Shown here one piece after another: positions 17,600-26,515 of a stretch of DNA of 64,000 bases. Both the position numbers and the translations under genes were made by a program. How positions within the stretch are numbered: position 1 is the first letter of the stretch; every line of letters begins with the position of its first letter. A model generated the notes under the pieces. It was not told where the DNA came from and made no database searches. It saw only the letters and a list, made by a program, of their open reading frames with translations. Source of the stretch: JBHJGP01 sp050331695 (GTDB lineage: Bacteria; Pseudomonadota; Alphaproteobacteria; Geminicoccales; Geminicoccaceae). The stretch lies in assembly GCA_050331695.1 (NCBI GenBank), contig JBHJGP010000017.1, positions 1-64,000 of the forward strand, in the 5' to 3' direction.

Positions 17600-18354
17600 C
17601 TGGCCATCCGGCGCTTGCCTCGGGCCGGCGCGTCGGCGCTCAGCGCGCGCTCGGCATTGGAGAGCGAGCCTTCCAACAGCTGGTGCATCACCGTTTGGGC
17701 GGTGAGCGCGTCCTGCCTCTCGATCGCGTTCAGCACTTCCTCATGCAACTCCAGCCAGTTGTTTCCGGCATCGTCCTGGGTGCTGAGCCCGAGCGCGAAC
17801 AAGGTGGTCAGAGCCGACGAGATGACGTTGCCCAGCGAGGACAGGAGCTCGTTGCCGCTGGCTTCCAAAATGGCCAGGTGGAAGCTTAGATCGCTCTCGA
17901 TATTTTCTTCGGAAGTTTCGCTGAGCGCCATGCCGCGAAAGGCTCGGCGCATGCGCCTCAGCTGCTCCTCGTCGCGCCGATCGGCTGCCATAGCCGCCGC
18001 TTGGGGCTCGAAGATCAGACGCAGTTCGAAGACTTGCTTCAGCTGTTCATGTGTCGGGCGATCGGCGAAGTACCAGCGCAGCACGTCAGGGTCGAGCAGG
18101 TTCCAGTAGCGCCGTGATCGAACCGAAATACCGATCTTGGGCCGGGACTCGATCAGGCCCTTGGCCGTCAAAACCTTGACGGCTTCGCGAAGCACCGTGC
18201 GGGAAACGGCCAACTCCGACGCCAGTTCGGCCTCGCTCGGCAGACTGGTGACGCCTTCGGCGCCGATGGCAACCACGCGGCGGCCGAGCGTGTCGACGAT
18301 CCGCCCGTGGAGGGCGGGCCTGGTCGCTGTGGTATTCGGAACACCATTCGTCAT
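17596..18354 (-). CDS. GntR/FadR-family (FCD) transcriptional regulator
   Basis: DNA-binding regulator. Residues ~15-80 are a winged helix-turn-helix (LPSEAELASELAVSRTVLREAVKVLTAKGLIESRPKIG is spread over the recognition region). Residues ~100-230 are an all-helical FCD ligand domain with the usual ELRLIFEPQAA, FHLAILEASGN and LHEEVLNAIERQD acid/His positions for metal and carboxylate or sugar-acid binding. Divergent from the sugar ABC transporter genes, with a matching operator in the shared 139-base gap, so it probably represses them until an inducer binds. Confidence 0.9.
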   Translation of the reverse strand: MTNGVPNTTATRPALHGRIVDTLGRRVVAIGAEGVTSLPSEAELASELAVSRTVLREAVKVLTAKGLIESRPKIGISVRSRRYWNLLDPDVLRWYFADRPTHEQLKQVFELRLIFEPQAAAMAADRRDEEQLRRMRRAFRGMALSETSEENIESDLSFHLAILEASGNELLSSLGNVISSALTTLFALGLSTQDDAGNNWLELHEEVLNAIERQDALTAQTVMHQLLEGSLSNAERALSADAPARGKRRMAS

Positions 18355-18382
18355 CGACTAGGGATCACAACACCTCGCCTAT

Positions 18383-18417
18383 TTGTCATACTACACGATT
18401 GAATTATCATTTCAATC
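18383..18417. promoter_or_regulatory. Candidate GntR (FCD) operator and inverted repeat
   Basis: TTGTCATACTA at 18383-18393 fits the FadR-subfamily consensus TNGTNNNACNA exactly. Fourteen bases on is a second dyad, GATTGAA (18397-18403) and TTCAATC (18411-18417), with a 7-base centre. Both lie between the divergent gntR and sugar transporter genes. Confidence 0.5.
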
Positions 18418-18493
18418 AGGATATAGATCCGACAAATTACCGGCCGGTGAGGCCGCGTGAAACAGCTGCCAGGTTCTGAAGAGGGAGGCAAAC

Positions 18494-19735
18494 ATGCAGC
18501 ATTTTTGGTCCAGGCTTGCGGCGAGCACGGCCGCCTTAGGCTTGATGGCTATGGTTTCGAGCGCCCAAGCGGGCACGCTTGTGATCAATTCCAATACATC
18601 GGATCCGGCGCCGAAAGCCGGCTTCGAGGAGATGATCGCCAAATTCCAGGAAGAAAATCCGGACATTGAGGTCAAGTTCAACGTCTTCGACCATGAAGGT
18701 TTCAAGACGTCGGTACGCAACTTCCTGTCGTCAGAGGCGCCGGACGTCATCACCTGGTTCGCCGGCAACCGCATGAAGGTGTTCGTCGACAGGGGTCTGT
18801 TGGAAGACGTCAGCGACGTCTGGGCAAACGAGGGGCTTGAGGAGAAGATGGCGTCGTCGCTCTCGGCGATGACCGTCGACGGCAAGCAGTGGGGCGTGCC
18901 TTACGCCTACTATCAATGGGGCATCTACTATCGCAAAGACCTGTTCGAGCAGGTCGGCGCCGAAGTGCCCACCACCTGGGACGAGTTCCTCGAGGTCGGC
19001 CAAAAGCTCAACGATGCGGGCATCAAGCCGGTCACCATCGGCACCAAGTTCCTCTGGACTGCGGCCGGCTGGTTCGATTACCTCAACATCCGCACCAACG
19101 GTCTCGACTTCCACATCGAGCTCACAGACGGCAAGATCCCCTACACCGACGACCGGGTGAAGAAGACGTTCGAGCACTGGAAGCAGCTGATCGACGCCGG
19201 TTTCTTCATCGACAACCACGCGACCTACAGCTGGCAGGAAGCCCAGCCCTTCCTCTACCAGGGCAACGCGGCGATGTACCTGATCGGCAACTTCATCGTT
19301 CCGCAGGTCCCGGAGGAGATGGTCGAGAATATCGGCTTCTTCCAGTTTCCGGTGATCGACCCGGCGGTGGGAATCGGTGAAGACGCACCGACCGATACCA
19401 TCCACATTCCGGCCCGGGCCCAGAACAAGGAGGACGCCCGGAAGTTTCTCGCCTTCGTAGCGCGGGCTGACGTTCAGGGCCCGCTGAACGCCACGATCGG
19501 CAATCTGCCGCCCAACGCTGAAGCCGAGGTTCCGGAAGACCGGTTCCTGCAGCAGGGCTTCGAGATGCTGGCAAAAGCCGACGGCCTCGCTCAGTTCTAC
19601 GACCGGGACACCGATCCGGAGATGGCCAAGATCGGGATGCAGGGTTTTCAGGAGTTCATGGTCAAGCCTGATCGCCTGGACACGATCCTGACCCGGCTCG
19701 AGAAGGCTCGCCAGCGGATCTTCAAAGCCAGCTAG
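18494..19735 (+). CDS. Sugar ABC transporter substrate-binding protein
   Basis: Periplasmic carbohydrate-binding protein of the family 1 (MalE-like) type, 413 residues. ATG follows GAAGAGGGAGG. Signal peptide residues 1-26 (ends SSAQA). Mature part: TLVINSNTSDPAPKAGFEEMIAKF, then a hinge with FLSSEAPDVITWFAGNRM, YAYYQWGIYYRKDLFEQVG and PTTWDEFLEVGQKL, typical of this group. The ligand is unknown; oligosaccharides or sugar derivatives are usual. First gene of an SBP-permease-permease operon under the divergent GntR regulator. Confidence 0.92.
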   Translation: MQHFWSRLAASTAALGLMAMVSSAQAGTLVINSNTSDPAPKAGFEEMIAKFQEENPDIEVKFNVFDHEGFKTSVRNFLSSEAPDVITWFAGNRMKVFVDRGLLEDVSDVWANEGLEEKMASSLSAMTVDGKQWGVPYAYYQWGIYYRKDLFEQVGAEVPTTWDEFLEVGQKLNDAGIKPVTIGTKFLWTAAGWFDYLNIRTNGLDFHIELTDGKIPYTDDRVKKTFEHWKQLIDAGFFIDNHATYSWQEAQPFLYQGNAAMYLIGNFIVPQVPEEMVENIGFFQFPVIDPAVGIGEDAPTDTIHIPARAQNKEDARKFLAFVARADVQGPLNATIGNLPPNAEAEVPEDRFLQQGFEMLAKADGLAQFYDRDTDPEMAKIGMQGFQEFMVKPDRLDTILTRLEKARQRIFKAS

Positions 19736-19752
19736 AAGACCTCGAGCAAATC

Positions 19753-19800
19753 GAGCCCGCCTTGGCGCTCCGCGGCAGCGCGAGGTGCCAGGGTGGGCTC
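19753..19800 (+). other. Intercistronic stem-loop, sugar-binding protein to permease
   Basis: GAGCCCGCCTTGGC (19753-19766) pairs with GCCAGGGTGGGCTC (19787-19800): 14 pairs, two of them G-U, with a smaller CGCT/AGCG hairpin in the loop. No T-run. Probably stabilises the binding-protein mRNA or attenuates the permease genes. Confidence 0.6.
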
Positions 19801-19835
19801 AATAATCGACCTCTCCGCGCAAGGAGCAGGCAGAG

Positions 19836-20741
19836 ATGGCGTCATCGACTGCACCGTCCGTCGGTTTCTGGAAACAGCATCAGCAGAAGATAGCGCCATG
19901 GATTTTCCTGGCCCCGGCGCTGATCATGTTCGCCCTGTTCGTCGTCAACCCAATCATTCAGTCCTTGTTGACGTCGCTGACCGAATGGGACGGGCTTGGT
20001 GAAAAAACCTGGGTGGGTTTCGCCAATTACGCCGAGCTGTTCAACGATGATTTGTTTTATACGTCACTGAAAAACAACATTATTTGGCTGGTTTTGTTCC
20101 TTCTGGCACCGCCCCTCGGCCTGGCGGTGGCCCTGTTTTTGAACCAGAAAGTCTGGGGCATTCGCCTCGTCAAATCGCTCTTCTTCTTTCCGTTCGTGAT
20201 CAGTCAGGTCGTGGTCGGATTGGTTTTCGCCTGGTTTTACGACCCCAGTTTCGGATTGCTCGCGAAACTGTTCACAGGCCTCGGTCTGGAGCCAGTCCCG
20301 GTACTCTCGGACGAGCGCTGGGTCACCTTCGGCATCATCGCCGCCGGCCTCTGGCCCCAGACCGCCTACTGCATGATCCTCTACCTGACCGGTCTGAACA
20401 ATGTGAACCCGGAGGTGCTCGAAGCCGGCAAGATCGACGGGGCCAAGGGCTGGACCATGCTCTGGCACGTGGTTTTGCCGGAACTGCGGCCGGCGACCTT
20501 CTTCGCCATCGTGGTCACGGTCATCGGTGCACTCCGGTCCTTCGACTTGGTTGCGGTCATGACCGCGGGCGGGCCTTTCGGCAGCTCGAACGTGCTCGCC
20601 TACTATATGTATGAGCAGGCTCTGTTCAACTACCGCATGGGCTACGGCGCCGCGATCGCCACCGTGCTGTTCCTGATCATGGACGTCTACATCGCCTTCT
20701 TCCTCACCCGCATGATCCGGCAGGAAAGGGCCAGCAGCTGA
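19836..20741 (+). CDS. Sugar ABC transporter permease (MalF/LacF type)
   Basis: First membrane subunit of the sugar importer, 301 residues, six spans starting at residue ~22 (APWIFLAPALIMFALFVVNP). The EAA loop reads EAGKIDGAKGWTMLWHVVLPELRP. Followed immediately by the second permease, whose ATG overlaps this gene's TGA by one base (TGATG). Confidence 0.92.
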   Translation: MASSTAPSVGFWKQHQQKIAPWIFLAPALIMFALFVVNPIIQSLLTSLTEWDGLGEKTWVGFANYAELFNDDLFYTSLKNNIIWLVLFLLAPPLGLAVALFLNQKVWGIRLVKSLFFFPFVISQVVVGLVFAWFYDPSFGLLAKLFTGLGLEPVPVLSDERWVTFGIIAAGLWPQTAYCMILYLTGLNNVNPEVLEAGKIDGAKGWTMLWHVVLPELRPATFFAIVVTVIGALRSFDLVAVMTAGGPFGSSNVLAYYMYEQALFNYRMGYGAAIATVLFLIMDVYIAFFLTRMIRQERASS

Positions 20742-21592
20742 TGTTTCCGACACCCATCGAGAAGACTTCGGCAGGCACCCAGATCGCCTACAAGATCGCC
20801 CTGCCGATCGCGCTCATCGTCTGGCTGCTGCCGCTGATCGCCGTGATGATGACATCCGTGCGCTCGCTCGCCGACATCAATCAGGGCAATTATTGGGGCT
20901 GGCCCACGGAGATTCAGTTCATCGAGAACTACGCTCAGGTGTTCACGGCGACGCCGATGACCCGCTACCTGATCAACTCGGTGATCGTCACCGTGCCGAC
21001 GGTCATCGGTACGCTGGCCATCAGTACGCTCGCCGGAACCGCCCTGGCGCTCTACCGCTACCGGCTGGCCATTCCTTTGTTCGCGATGTTCATCGCCGGC
21101 AATTTCATTCCGTTTCAGATCCTGATGATCCCGGTCCGTGACCTCATGGTCAATCTTGGGATGTACGACACCTACTGGTCGCTGATCCTGTTCCACATCG
21201 CGTTTCAGTCAGGCTTCTGCACCCTGTTCATGCGCAACTTCATCAAGGCCCTGCCGTTCGAGCTGATCGAGGCGGCACGGGTCGCCGGCGTCAGCGAATT
21301 CGAGATCCTGCGTCGGGTCGTCCTGCCCCTGGTCCGTCCGGCGATTGCCGCGCTCGCGGTTCTGGTGTTCACCTTTATATGGAACGACTTTTTCTGGGCA
21401 CTGGTGCTTGTGCAATCTGACGAGGTCCGGCCGATCACGGTGGGCCTGAACGCGCTGCGTGGCCAGTGGGTGGCCTCATGGCAGCTCATTTCGGCGGGTT
21501 CGATCGTCGCGGCGCTGCCGCCCGTGCTGATGTTTTTCGCCATGCAAAGGCATTTCATCGCCGGCCTCACTTTGGGTGCCACGAAAGGCTAG
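20741..21592 (+). CDS. Sugar ABC transporter permease (MalG/LacG type)
   Basis: Second membrane subunit, 283 residues, six spans; FIENYAQVFTATPMTRYLINSVIV and the EAA loop EAARVAGVSEFEILRRVVLP are diagnostic. The operon ends here: the next gene (21713) is unrelated and no MalK/MsmX-type ATPase gene lies nearby, so the transporter must borrow one encoded elsewhere. Confidence 0.92.
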   Translation: MFPTPIEKTSAGTQIAYKIALPIALIVWLLPLIAVMMTSVRSLADINQGNYWGWPTEIQFIENYAQVFTATPMTRYLINSVIVTVPTVIGTLAISTLAGTALALYRYRLAIPLFAMFIAGNFIPFQILMIPVRDLMVNLGMYDTYWSLILFHIAFQSGFCTLFMRNFIKALPFELIEAARVAGVSEFEILRRVVLPLVRPAIAALAVLVFTFIWNDFFWALVLVQSDEVRPITVGLNALRGQWVASWQLISAGSIVAALPPVLMFFAMQRHFIAGLTLGATKG

Positions 21593-21712
21593 GGGCGGGC
21601 ATCGGTTCATCAGTTTCTAAGAAATAGCTGATAGCTTCACCGGGCTCGATCGCGTTCGCCGACAGACATATTCCTCGGCGAGTGCGCGGTCTCTCCAATC
21701 GGTGCGTAGTGG

Positions 21713-22969
21713 ATGTCGATGAAGCTGTCATTTCGTGCCTGCCTTTGCCTGTGCTTGGTGATCGCCGCTGGTTACGGCCCGGGCGCGGCGGCGAACAGCC
21801 TGTCAAAGGCAAGCCGGGGCCTTGAGCGGGGTGAGCTCAGGGGCGCCGGTAGCTCGATCGATGCCGCGCTCCAGGATCAGGAACTGGATCCGACCATCCG
21901 TGGTCAGCTTCTGCTCCAACGGGCCATCCTGCTCGCGCGTGCCGGACTGGTGGACGAGGCGCTCGCGGATCTCGACCGGGCGGTCGACGAGGGGACCACC
22001 GGCAATCGCGCACTTTTGCGCCGGGCTCAACTCTATCTGAGTGCCGAGGATTTCGAGCGCGCGCGCCAGGATGTCGACCGGGTGCTGGCCGATAGTCCCG
22101 ATGATGTGGACGCCCATCTGCTCAAGGCTCGGATCGCCGATACATCCGGCGATGTCGAGGAGTGCCTCGAGAGTCTGGATAGGGTCGTGGCCCTCAGGCC
22201 CACCGATCCCCGGGGGTTCTTCAAGCGCGCTCTTGCCAATCGGCGGTTGGGTCGGCTTGAGGCGGCGGTGGACGATCTGACGTCGACCCTGGCACTCGCC
22301 GAAACCTTCGCCCCGGCTTATGTGGAGCGGGCCGAGGTGAAGACGGTGTTGGGCGAGAGTGTCTTTGCGCTCGCCGATCTCACCCGGGCTCTGGATCTGG
22401 ATCCCTATTCGTCCCGGGCGCTGATGGCGCGGGGACGCATTCACCGCGAGCTCGGCAACGTCATCGCCGCCGTCGACGATTTTTCGGCGGCGGTCGACGC
22501 CGATCCCGAAGCGGTCGAACCCTACCGGGAGCGGGCCGACATTCTCAGGCTGAACGGCCGCGCCAAGGCTGCCGTCAAGGATTATGACCGGGCGCTCGCC
22601 ATCAAGCCCAACGATCCGGAGACCCTCGCATCCCGGGCCAACACCCACTGCGCCATGGGCCGGCTCGACGATTGTCTGCGCGACGCCGAAAGGACGCTGC
22701 AACTGGAGCCGGACAATGTGGAAGGGCTGGTGGCCCAGGGCATGGCCTTTTACGGCCTCGAGCAAAAGGAGAACGCGCTCAAGAGCTACGCCCAGGCGAT
22801 GCGGCTGATGCCCGAGGACGAGGCTTTGGCCCTGGTCGAGGTCATGCAGCAACGCTTCAATCTGAGTGCGCCCGAGGAGAAGAGCGGCTTCACCTGGCAA
22901 TTCCTCTCGATCCAAGGGCAGGCCGATCTGGATCGTTTCATCGAAAGCATGACCCAGGACCCCGACTGA
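21713..22969 (+). CDS. Exported tetratricopeptide-repeat protein
   Basis: 418 residues. A signal peptide (MSMKLSFRACLCLCLVIAAG, probable cleavage after GAAA) is followed by about ten consecutive 34-residue TPR units between ~30 and ~385, recognisable by the recurring A-x-x-D-x-x-x-A-L-x-L-x-P pattern (ALDLDPYSSRALMARG, ALAIKPNDPETLASRA, TLQLEPDNVEGLVAQG). Such proteins are periplasmic scaffolds; no catalytic domain is seen. ATG at 21713; another ATG at 21719 is possible. It lies alone between the sugar transporter and the FliB-like gene, with a 120-base upstream gap. Confidence 0.82.
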   Translation: MSMKLSFRACLCLCLVIAAGYGPGAAANSLSKASRGLERGELRGAGSSIDAALQDQELDPTIRGQLLLQRAILLARAGLVDEALADLDRAVDEGTTGNRALLRRAQLYLSAEDFERARQDVDRVLADSPDDVDAHLLKARIADTSGDVEECLESLDRVVALRPTDPRGFFKRALANRRLGRLEAAVDDLTSTLALAETFAPAYVERAEVKTVLGESVFALADLTRALDLDPYSSRALMARGRIHRELGNVIAAVDDFSAAVDADPEAVEPYRERADILRLNGRAKAAVKDYDRALAIKPNDPETLASRANTHCAMGRLDDCLRDAERTLQLEPDNVEGLVAQGMAFYGLEQKENALKSYAQAMRLMPEDEALALVEVMQQRFNLSAPEEKSGFTWQFLSIQGQADLDRFIESMTQDPD

Positions 22970-23108
22970 TCTCTTTTCTGATCGGATTGGTCTGAAGCAT
23001 GGTTGCTTTGTGTGCTTCGAGCAAAGCGTGAACTCCTTCGTTGCCGCCCTGACCGCCAGAAGAAACAATTTGTTCCGGTCGCTCACCAAAACCAAAAAAT
23101 CAACTAAT

Positions 23109-23127
23109 GGTTGTTTTAAAAACAACC
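23109..23127. promoter_or_regulatory. 19-base near-perfect palindrome upstream of fliB-like gene
   Basis: GGTTGTTTT and AAAACAACC are perfect inverted arms around one A, 20 bases before the start codon in an AT-rich patch. Its position suggests an operator that would block transcription or translation of the following gene. Too AT-rich to be a good terminator. Confidence 0.45.
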
Positions 23128-23147
23128 AAATAGCATAAAGGGCAAAT

Positions 23148-24455
23148 GTGAGCAGCTTTGGGTGTCGCGTCCGAGTTCTGTTCCGCGCCCCCGGGAGACA
23201 GTCTTTGCCCTCCATGCTTCAGCCCGCCTACATGGCGCAGTTCCGGTGCGTCGGCGACGCCTGCATCGACAATTGCTGTCATCACTGGACGGTCGATGTG
23301 GCGGAGCCGACGGTGCGGCAGTACCGGAACGCGCCGGCCGGTGCCATCAAGGAGGATCTGCTTGCTGCGCTCACCCGCGTTAAAGTGGGCGAGGGCAAGA
23401 AGCGGATGATCATTCGCCAGCGCTCGGACGGCCGCTGTGCGATGCAGGACGAAAACGGTCTGTGCCGGATCCAGTCGGAACTGGGTGAAGCCTATCTGTC
23501 GCCCACCTGCGCGTCCTTTCCACGGATCACCACGCTGTTCGACGAGGTGTTCCACCGGGTCGGCACCATGGCCTGTCCGGAAGTGGCGCGGAGCCTGATC
23601 ACCGATCCGCACGCCCTGGTCGATAAGGAATCCTTCTCGGACACGGCGAAGCCGCGCAAGCAGCCCGCACAGAAGCAGAAACCGGGCCCGGTCGACGCCC
23701 GCATGATCCGCCACGCCATGCTGACGATCCTGACCGCGACCCATCAACCCTGGTCCGGCCGGATCTCGCTCGCCGGTCTGTTCGCGCAGGATCTGGCGAA
23801 AATTGACCTGGCGGCGGATCCGGGCGCGGTTGGCCGCCTGGCCGGCCAGATGTTCGAAATCGTCGATCGGATCGATCTGGCTCAGCACCAGGCGCAAGGC
23901 GTCAACTCGCCGGAACGATCCTTGCGGGCGTTCACCGTCATCTGTCGGGCGATGTTGAAGCAGATGGCGGCGCGCAGGATCGCCGACCCCAAACACCAGG
24001 AACTGCTCAACACGGTGTTCAATGCGCTGGGCGTGAACACGGCCGACATGGCGACCGTGTTCGAACGGTTCACGGCCGTACAAATGGACCTGCTGGCGCC
24101 GGCGATCGATGGGCGGCCCCATCTTCCGGGCAACGTCCTCGCCAACGCCCTTTTCCAGGTGGGCTTCGTTCCCGACCGGATCTCGAATTGCTGGGCGCAG
24201 TTCAGCAAAGCCAGCATCCACTACGCCATGTTTCTGGTGCTGCTCACCGGTCTTCTGGCGGTCGAGGACGAGACGCCGTTCGAGGATCGGGCCGTTCGCG
24301 CCGCCTACCTGCTGGCCCGGATCCTCTTGCACAACAAATCGCTGGTCGTCGAAGCCCAGGCGGGCCTGGCTGAAAAACAGCTCGACGACCTGCCGGCGCT
24401 GATGGCCATCACGAGCGTTTCGGCAGCACCATCCGGCACCGCCGAAGCCGCTTAG
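23148..24455 (+). CDS. FliB-like (flagellin lysine-N-methylase family) cysteine-rich protein
   Basis: 435 residues. GTG at 23148 has AAAGGG five bases upstream; an ATG at 23214 would also leave the conserved core. The N-terminal core LQPAYMAQFRCVGDACIDNCCHHW contains Cys34, Cys39, Cys43 and Cys44. Two more cysteines follow in DGRCAMQDENGLCRIQ and one in SPTCASFPR. This CxxxxCxxxCC arrangement is characteristic of the FliB family, which methylates flagellin lysines in Salmonella, probably using an iron-sulfur cluster. No flagellar or flagellin gene is in the window, so the target is unknown. The C-terminal half is helical without recognisable motifs. Confidence 0.65.
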   Translation: MSSFGCRVRVLFRAPGRQSLPSMLQPAYMAQFRCVGDACIDNCCHHWTVDVAEPTVRQYRNAPAGAIKEDLLAALTRVKVGEGKKRMIIRQRSDGRCAMQDENGLCRIQSELGEAYLSPTCASFPRITTLFDEVFHRVGTMACPEVARSLITDPHALVDKESFSDTAKPRKQPAQKQKPGPVDARMIRHAMLTILTATHQPWSGRISLAGLFAQDLAKIDLAADPGAVGRLAGQMFEIVDRIDLAQHQAQGVNSPERSLRAFTVICRAMLKQMAARRIADPKHQELLNTVFNALGVNTADMATVFERFTAVQMDLLAPAIDGRPHLPGNVLANALFQVGFVPDRISNCWAQFSKASIHYAMFLVLLTGLLAVEDETPFEDRAVRAAYLLARILLHNKSLVVEAQAGLAEKQLDDLPALMAITSVSAAPSGTAEAA

Positions 24456-24758
24456 ACGCCCACATCGCGGCCAGCAGGAATGGTGTGAAGAACCGGCAAA
24501 CCGACACAGATTGCGCCGCTTGAGGATCGCGATGCTCCGTACCCGAACTTTAGGCCGCCCATTGGGGGACAATCCCGGCTCGGTCACGACGGCAGGCCAG
24601 CGACACAGCTATCGGTTCGCAAGGGTGATCGGGCACGCTCGCCGATAAGCGATTGACGCTGGCGCCGGGCCAGGCAAGGTTCGAGCTCAGACGAGGCGAC
24701 ACCCGGTGGGCCGGCCGTTGCCTTTCGCTACGTTTTCTGGGGCCAACCGGACGAGCCC
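24456..24758. other. Intergenic region without recognised gene
   Basis: 303 bases between the FliB-like gene and the amino-acid ABC operon. A reading frame from 24653 overlaps the permease gene, has no family resemblance and no ribosome site, so I treat it as chance. No clear promoter pair or terminator was found. Confidence 0.5.
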
Positions 24759-25562
24759 GTGCGCCTGTCTTCAAGCCGCTCTCTCGCGCGATCTCCCATC
24801 GTCCAGGTCTTGCTCTACGCGTCGTTCGTCGGAGCCGTGATCTGGTTCACTTACGAAGGCGCGGTCGCCACCGGCTACCGGTGGGATTGGCACCGGGTGC
24901 CCGGTTATCTGCTCGAGATCCGCGATGGGACAGCGGTTCCCGGGCGGCTGATCGACGGACTGATGGTGACGCTGAAGATCACCTTCTGGAGCTTTCTCCT
25001 GATGGTGGTGTTCGGTTTGAGTGCGGCCTTGCTTGGGCGCTCGCCGTCCCTGATCGGCCGCTGGCTGGCGCGGGCTTATGTTGAGCTCATCCGCAACACG
25101 CCGCTCCTGGTGCAACTCTACGTCGCCTATTTCGTCCTGGCGCCGATCTTCGGGATTGATCGAACGGTCTGCGCGGTGCTGACGCTGGCGGCGTTCGAGG
25201 GGGCTTACGCGGCGGAGATTTTTCGTGCCGGGCTGGATGGAGTGGCCAAGGGCCAGTGGGAAGCCTCATCGAGCCTGGGCCTCGGCACCGTTGACAGCTA
25301 TCGCTTCGTCCTCCTGCCCCAGGCGGTGCGATCGATCCTGCCGCCGCTCACCGGCCAGACCGTGTCGCTGATCAAGGACAGCTCGATCGTCAGCGTTATC
25401 GCGGTCTACGATCTCACCACCGAGGCCCGCGACGCGATCGCCGACAGTTTTCTCACCTTCGAGATCTGGTTGACCGTGGCGGCGATCTACCTCGTCATGA
25501 CGGTCAGTCTGTCCCTGGCCGTGACCTCGCTGGAACGGCGTCTGGCGAGAGCTTACGGTTGA
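24759..25562 (+). CDS. Amino-acid ABC transporter permease (HisM/GltK family)
   Basis: Membrane subunit of a polar amino-acid importer. GTG start, 267 residues. After one N-terminal span (VLLYASFVGAVIWFTY), the transport domain shows LMVTLKITFWSF, YVELIRNTPLLVQLY, the EAA loop (EASSSLGLGTVDSYRFVLLPQAV) and SLIKDSSIVSVIAVYDLT, all typical. Paired with the second permease at 26516; the two probably form a heterodimer. Confidence 0.9.
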   Translation: MRLSSSRSLARSPIVQVLLYASFVGAVIWFTYEGAVATGYRWDWHRVPGYLLEIRDGTAVPGRLIDGLMVTLKITFWSFLLMVVFGLSAALLGRSPSLIGRWLARAYVELIRNTPLLVQLYVAYFVLAPIFGIDRTVCAVLTLAAFEGAYAAEIFRAGLDGVAKGQWEASSSLGLGTVDSYRFVLLPQAVRSILPPLTGQTVSLIKDSSIVSVIAVYDLTTEARDAIADSFLTFEIWLTVAAIYLVMTVSLSLAVTSLERRLARAYG

Positions 25563-25627
25563 TCGCTTCGGGCCGGCTCGCCACGATGCTCGTGTCTTTT
25601 GTTGTAAGGAAAAGCCTGGAGGAAGCC

Positions 25628-26455
25628 ATGCTCATGCGACGTAGTCTGATGGCCGCGGTGGTCGCCGCCGCTGCCGTCGGCGCGCTTACCGTGCCCACCA
25701 TAGGACAGGCCCAGGACCCGGGGAACCTGATCGACGAGATCAGCCAGCGCGGCGCCATTCGTGTCGGCGTCGGCAATTTCGTGCCCTGGGTCTTTCGGAA
25801 CAAGGAAGGCGAGTTGATCGGCTTCGAGGTCGATGTGGCGAGGAAGCTGGCGGAAGACATGGGCGTCGAGGTCGAGTTCGTGCCGACGGTCTGGGACGGC
25901 ATGGTCCCGGCTTTGCTCGCCGGCAAGTTCGACGTCATCATTTCCGGCATGTCGCTGACCCCGGAGCGCATGCTCAAGGTCAATTTCACCATGCCTTACG
26001 CCAGTTCCGGCAACATGCTCGCGGCCAACAGGGCGTTGCGCCCGGACGAAAGCTCGCTTGATGCCTTCAACGATCGAGACGTCACCATCGCCGTGGTCCG
26101 CGCCAGCACCGCAGCCCTGGGGGCCCAGCAATTTTTCCCGGAAGCGCGTCTGCGCCAGTTCGACGCCGAGGCCGAAGTGCTTCAGGAGGTCGTGAACGGC
26201 AATGCGGACGCCTATGTCGCGGCCGTGCCCAAGCCCGCCGCGGACGTCGAAGCCTATCCGGACCAGCTCTACATCCCGGTCCCCGAGACCTTTTCAGGCA
26301 CCGTCGAGGGCTTTGCGCTCCGCAAAGGCGATCCCGACGCGCTGACCTTTTTCAACAATTGGATCACGATCAACAATTCGAGCGGTTATCTCGACGAGCG
26401 TTGGCTCTACTGGTTCACCACCCGCGAGTGGGCAGACCAGCTACCGCCCCAATAG
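25628..26455 (+). CDS. Amino-acid ABC transporter substrate-binding protein (SBP_bac_3)
   Basis: Periplasmic binding protein, 275 residues. ATG at 25628 follows GGAGGAA and starts a good signal peptide (MRRSLMAAVVAAAAVGAL, cleavage near GQAQ). The upstream extension to 25559 is rejected. Family motifs: GAIRVGVGNFVPW, GELIGFEVDVARKLAEDMG, WDGMVPALLAGKFDVIISGMSLTPER, and MPYASSG. The Arg and Asp of the alpha-amino-acid site appear in TPER and in the later NGNADAYVAA stretch. It sits between the two permease genes. Confidence 0.92.
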   Translation: MLMRRSLMAAVVAAAAVGALTVPTIGQAQDPGNLIDEISQRGAIRVGVGNFVPWVFRNKEGELIGFEVDVARKLAEDMGVEVEFVPTVWDGMVPALLAGKFDVIISGMSLTPERMLKVNFTMPYASSGNMLAANRALRPDESSLDAFNDRDVTIAVVRASTAALGAQQFFPEARLRQFDAEAEVLQEVVNGNADAYVAAVPKPAADVEAYPDQLYIPVPETFSGTVEGFALRKGDPDALTFFNNWITINNSSGYLDERWLYWFTTREWADQLPPQ

Positions 26456-26484
26456 CTCAAAGCCGTGCGCGCTTCGCATCGGCG

Positions 26485-26503
26485 GGGCGCGCGTTTCGCG
26501 CCC
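26485..26503 (+). other. Intercistronic stem-loop, amino-acid SBP to permease
   Basis: GGGCGCG (26485-26491) pairs perfectly with CGCGCCC (26497-26503) around CGTTT. It lies in the 60-base gap after the binding-protein stop, the same place as the hairpins at 4590 and 19753. Confidence 0.5.
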
Positions 26504-26515
26504 ACCGTCCGGCCC

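Noticed and set aside
21803..24587. Long minus-strand open frames (470 and 495 codons) opposite the TPR and FliB-like genes
   Set aside because: They are antisense to genes with clear family features, have no domain pattern of their own and are explained by high GC content. The same applies to 27560-28894 (+), 36496-37944 (+) and 44525-45808 (-).
24653..25084. 143-codon frame before the amino-acid permease
   Set aside because: Overlaps the permease gene in another frame, lacks a ribosome site and family resemblance.
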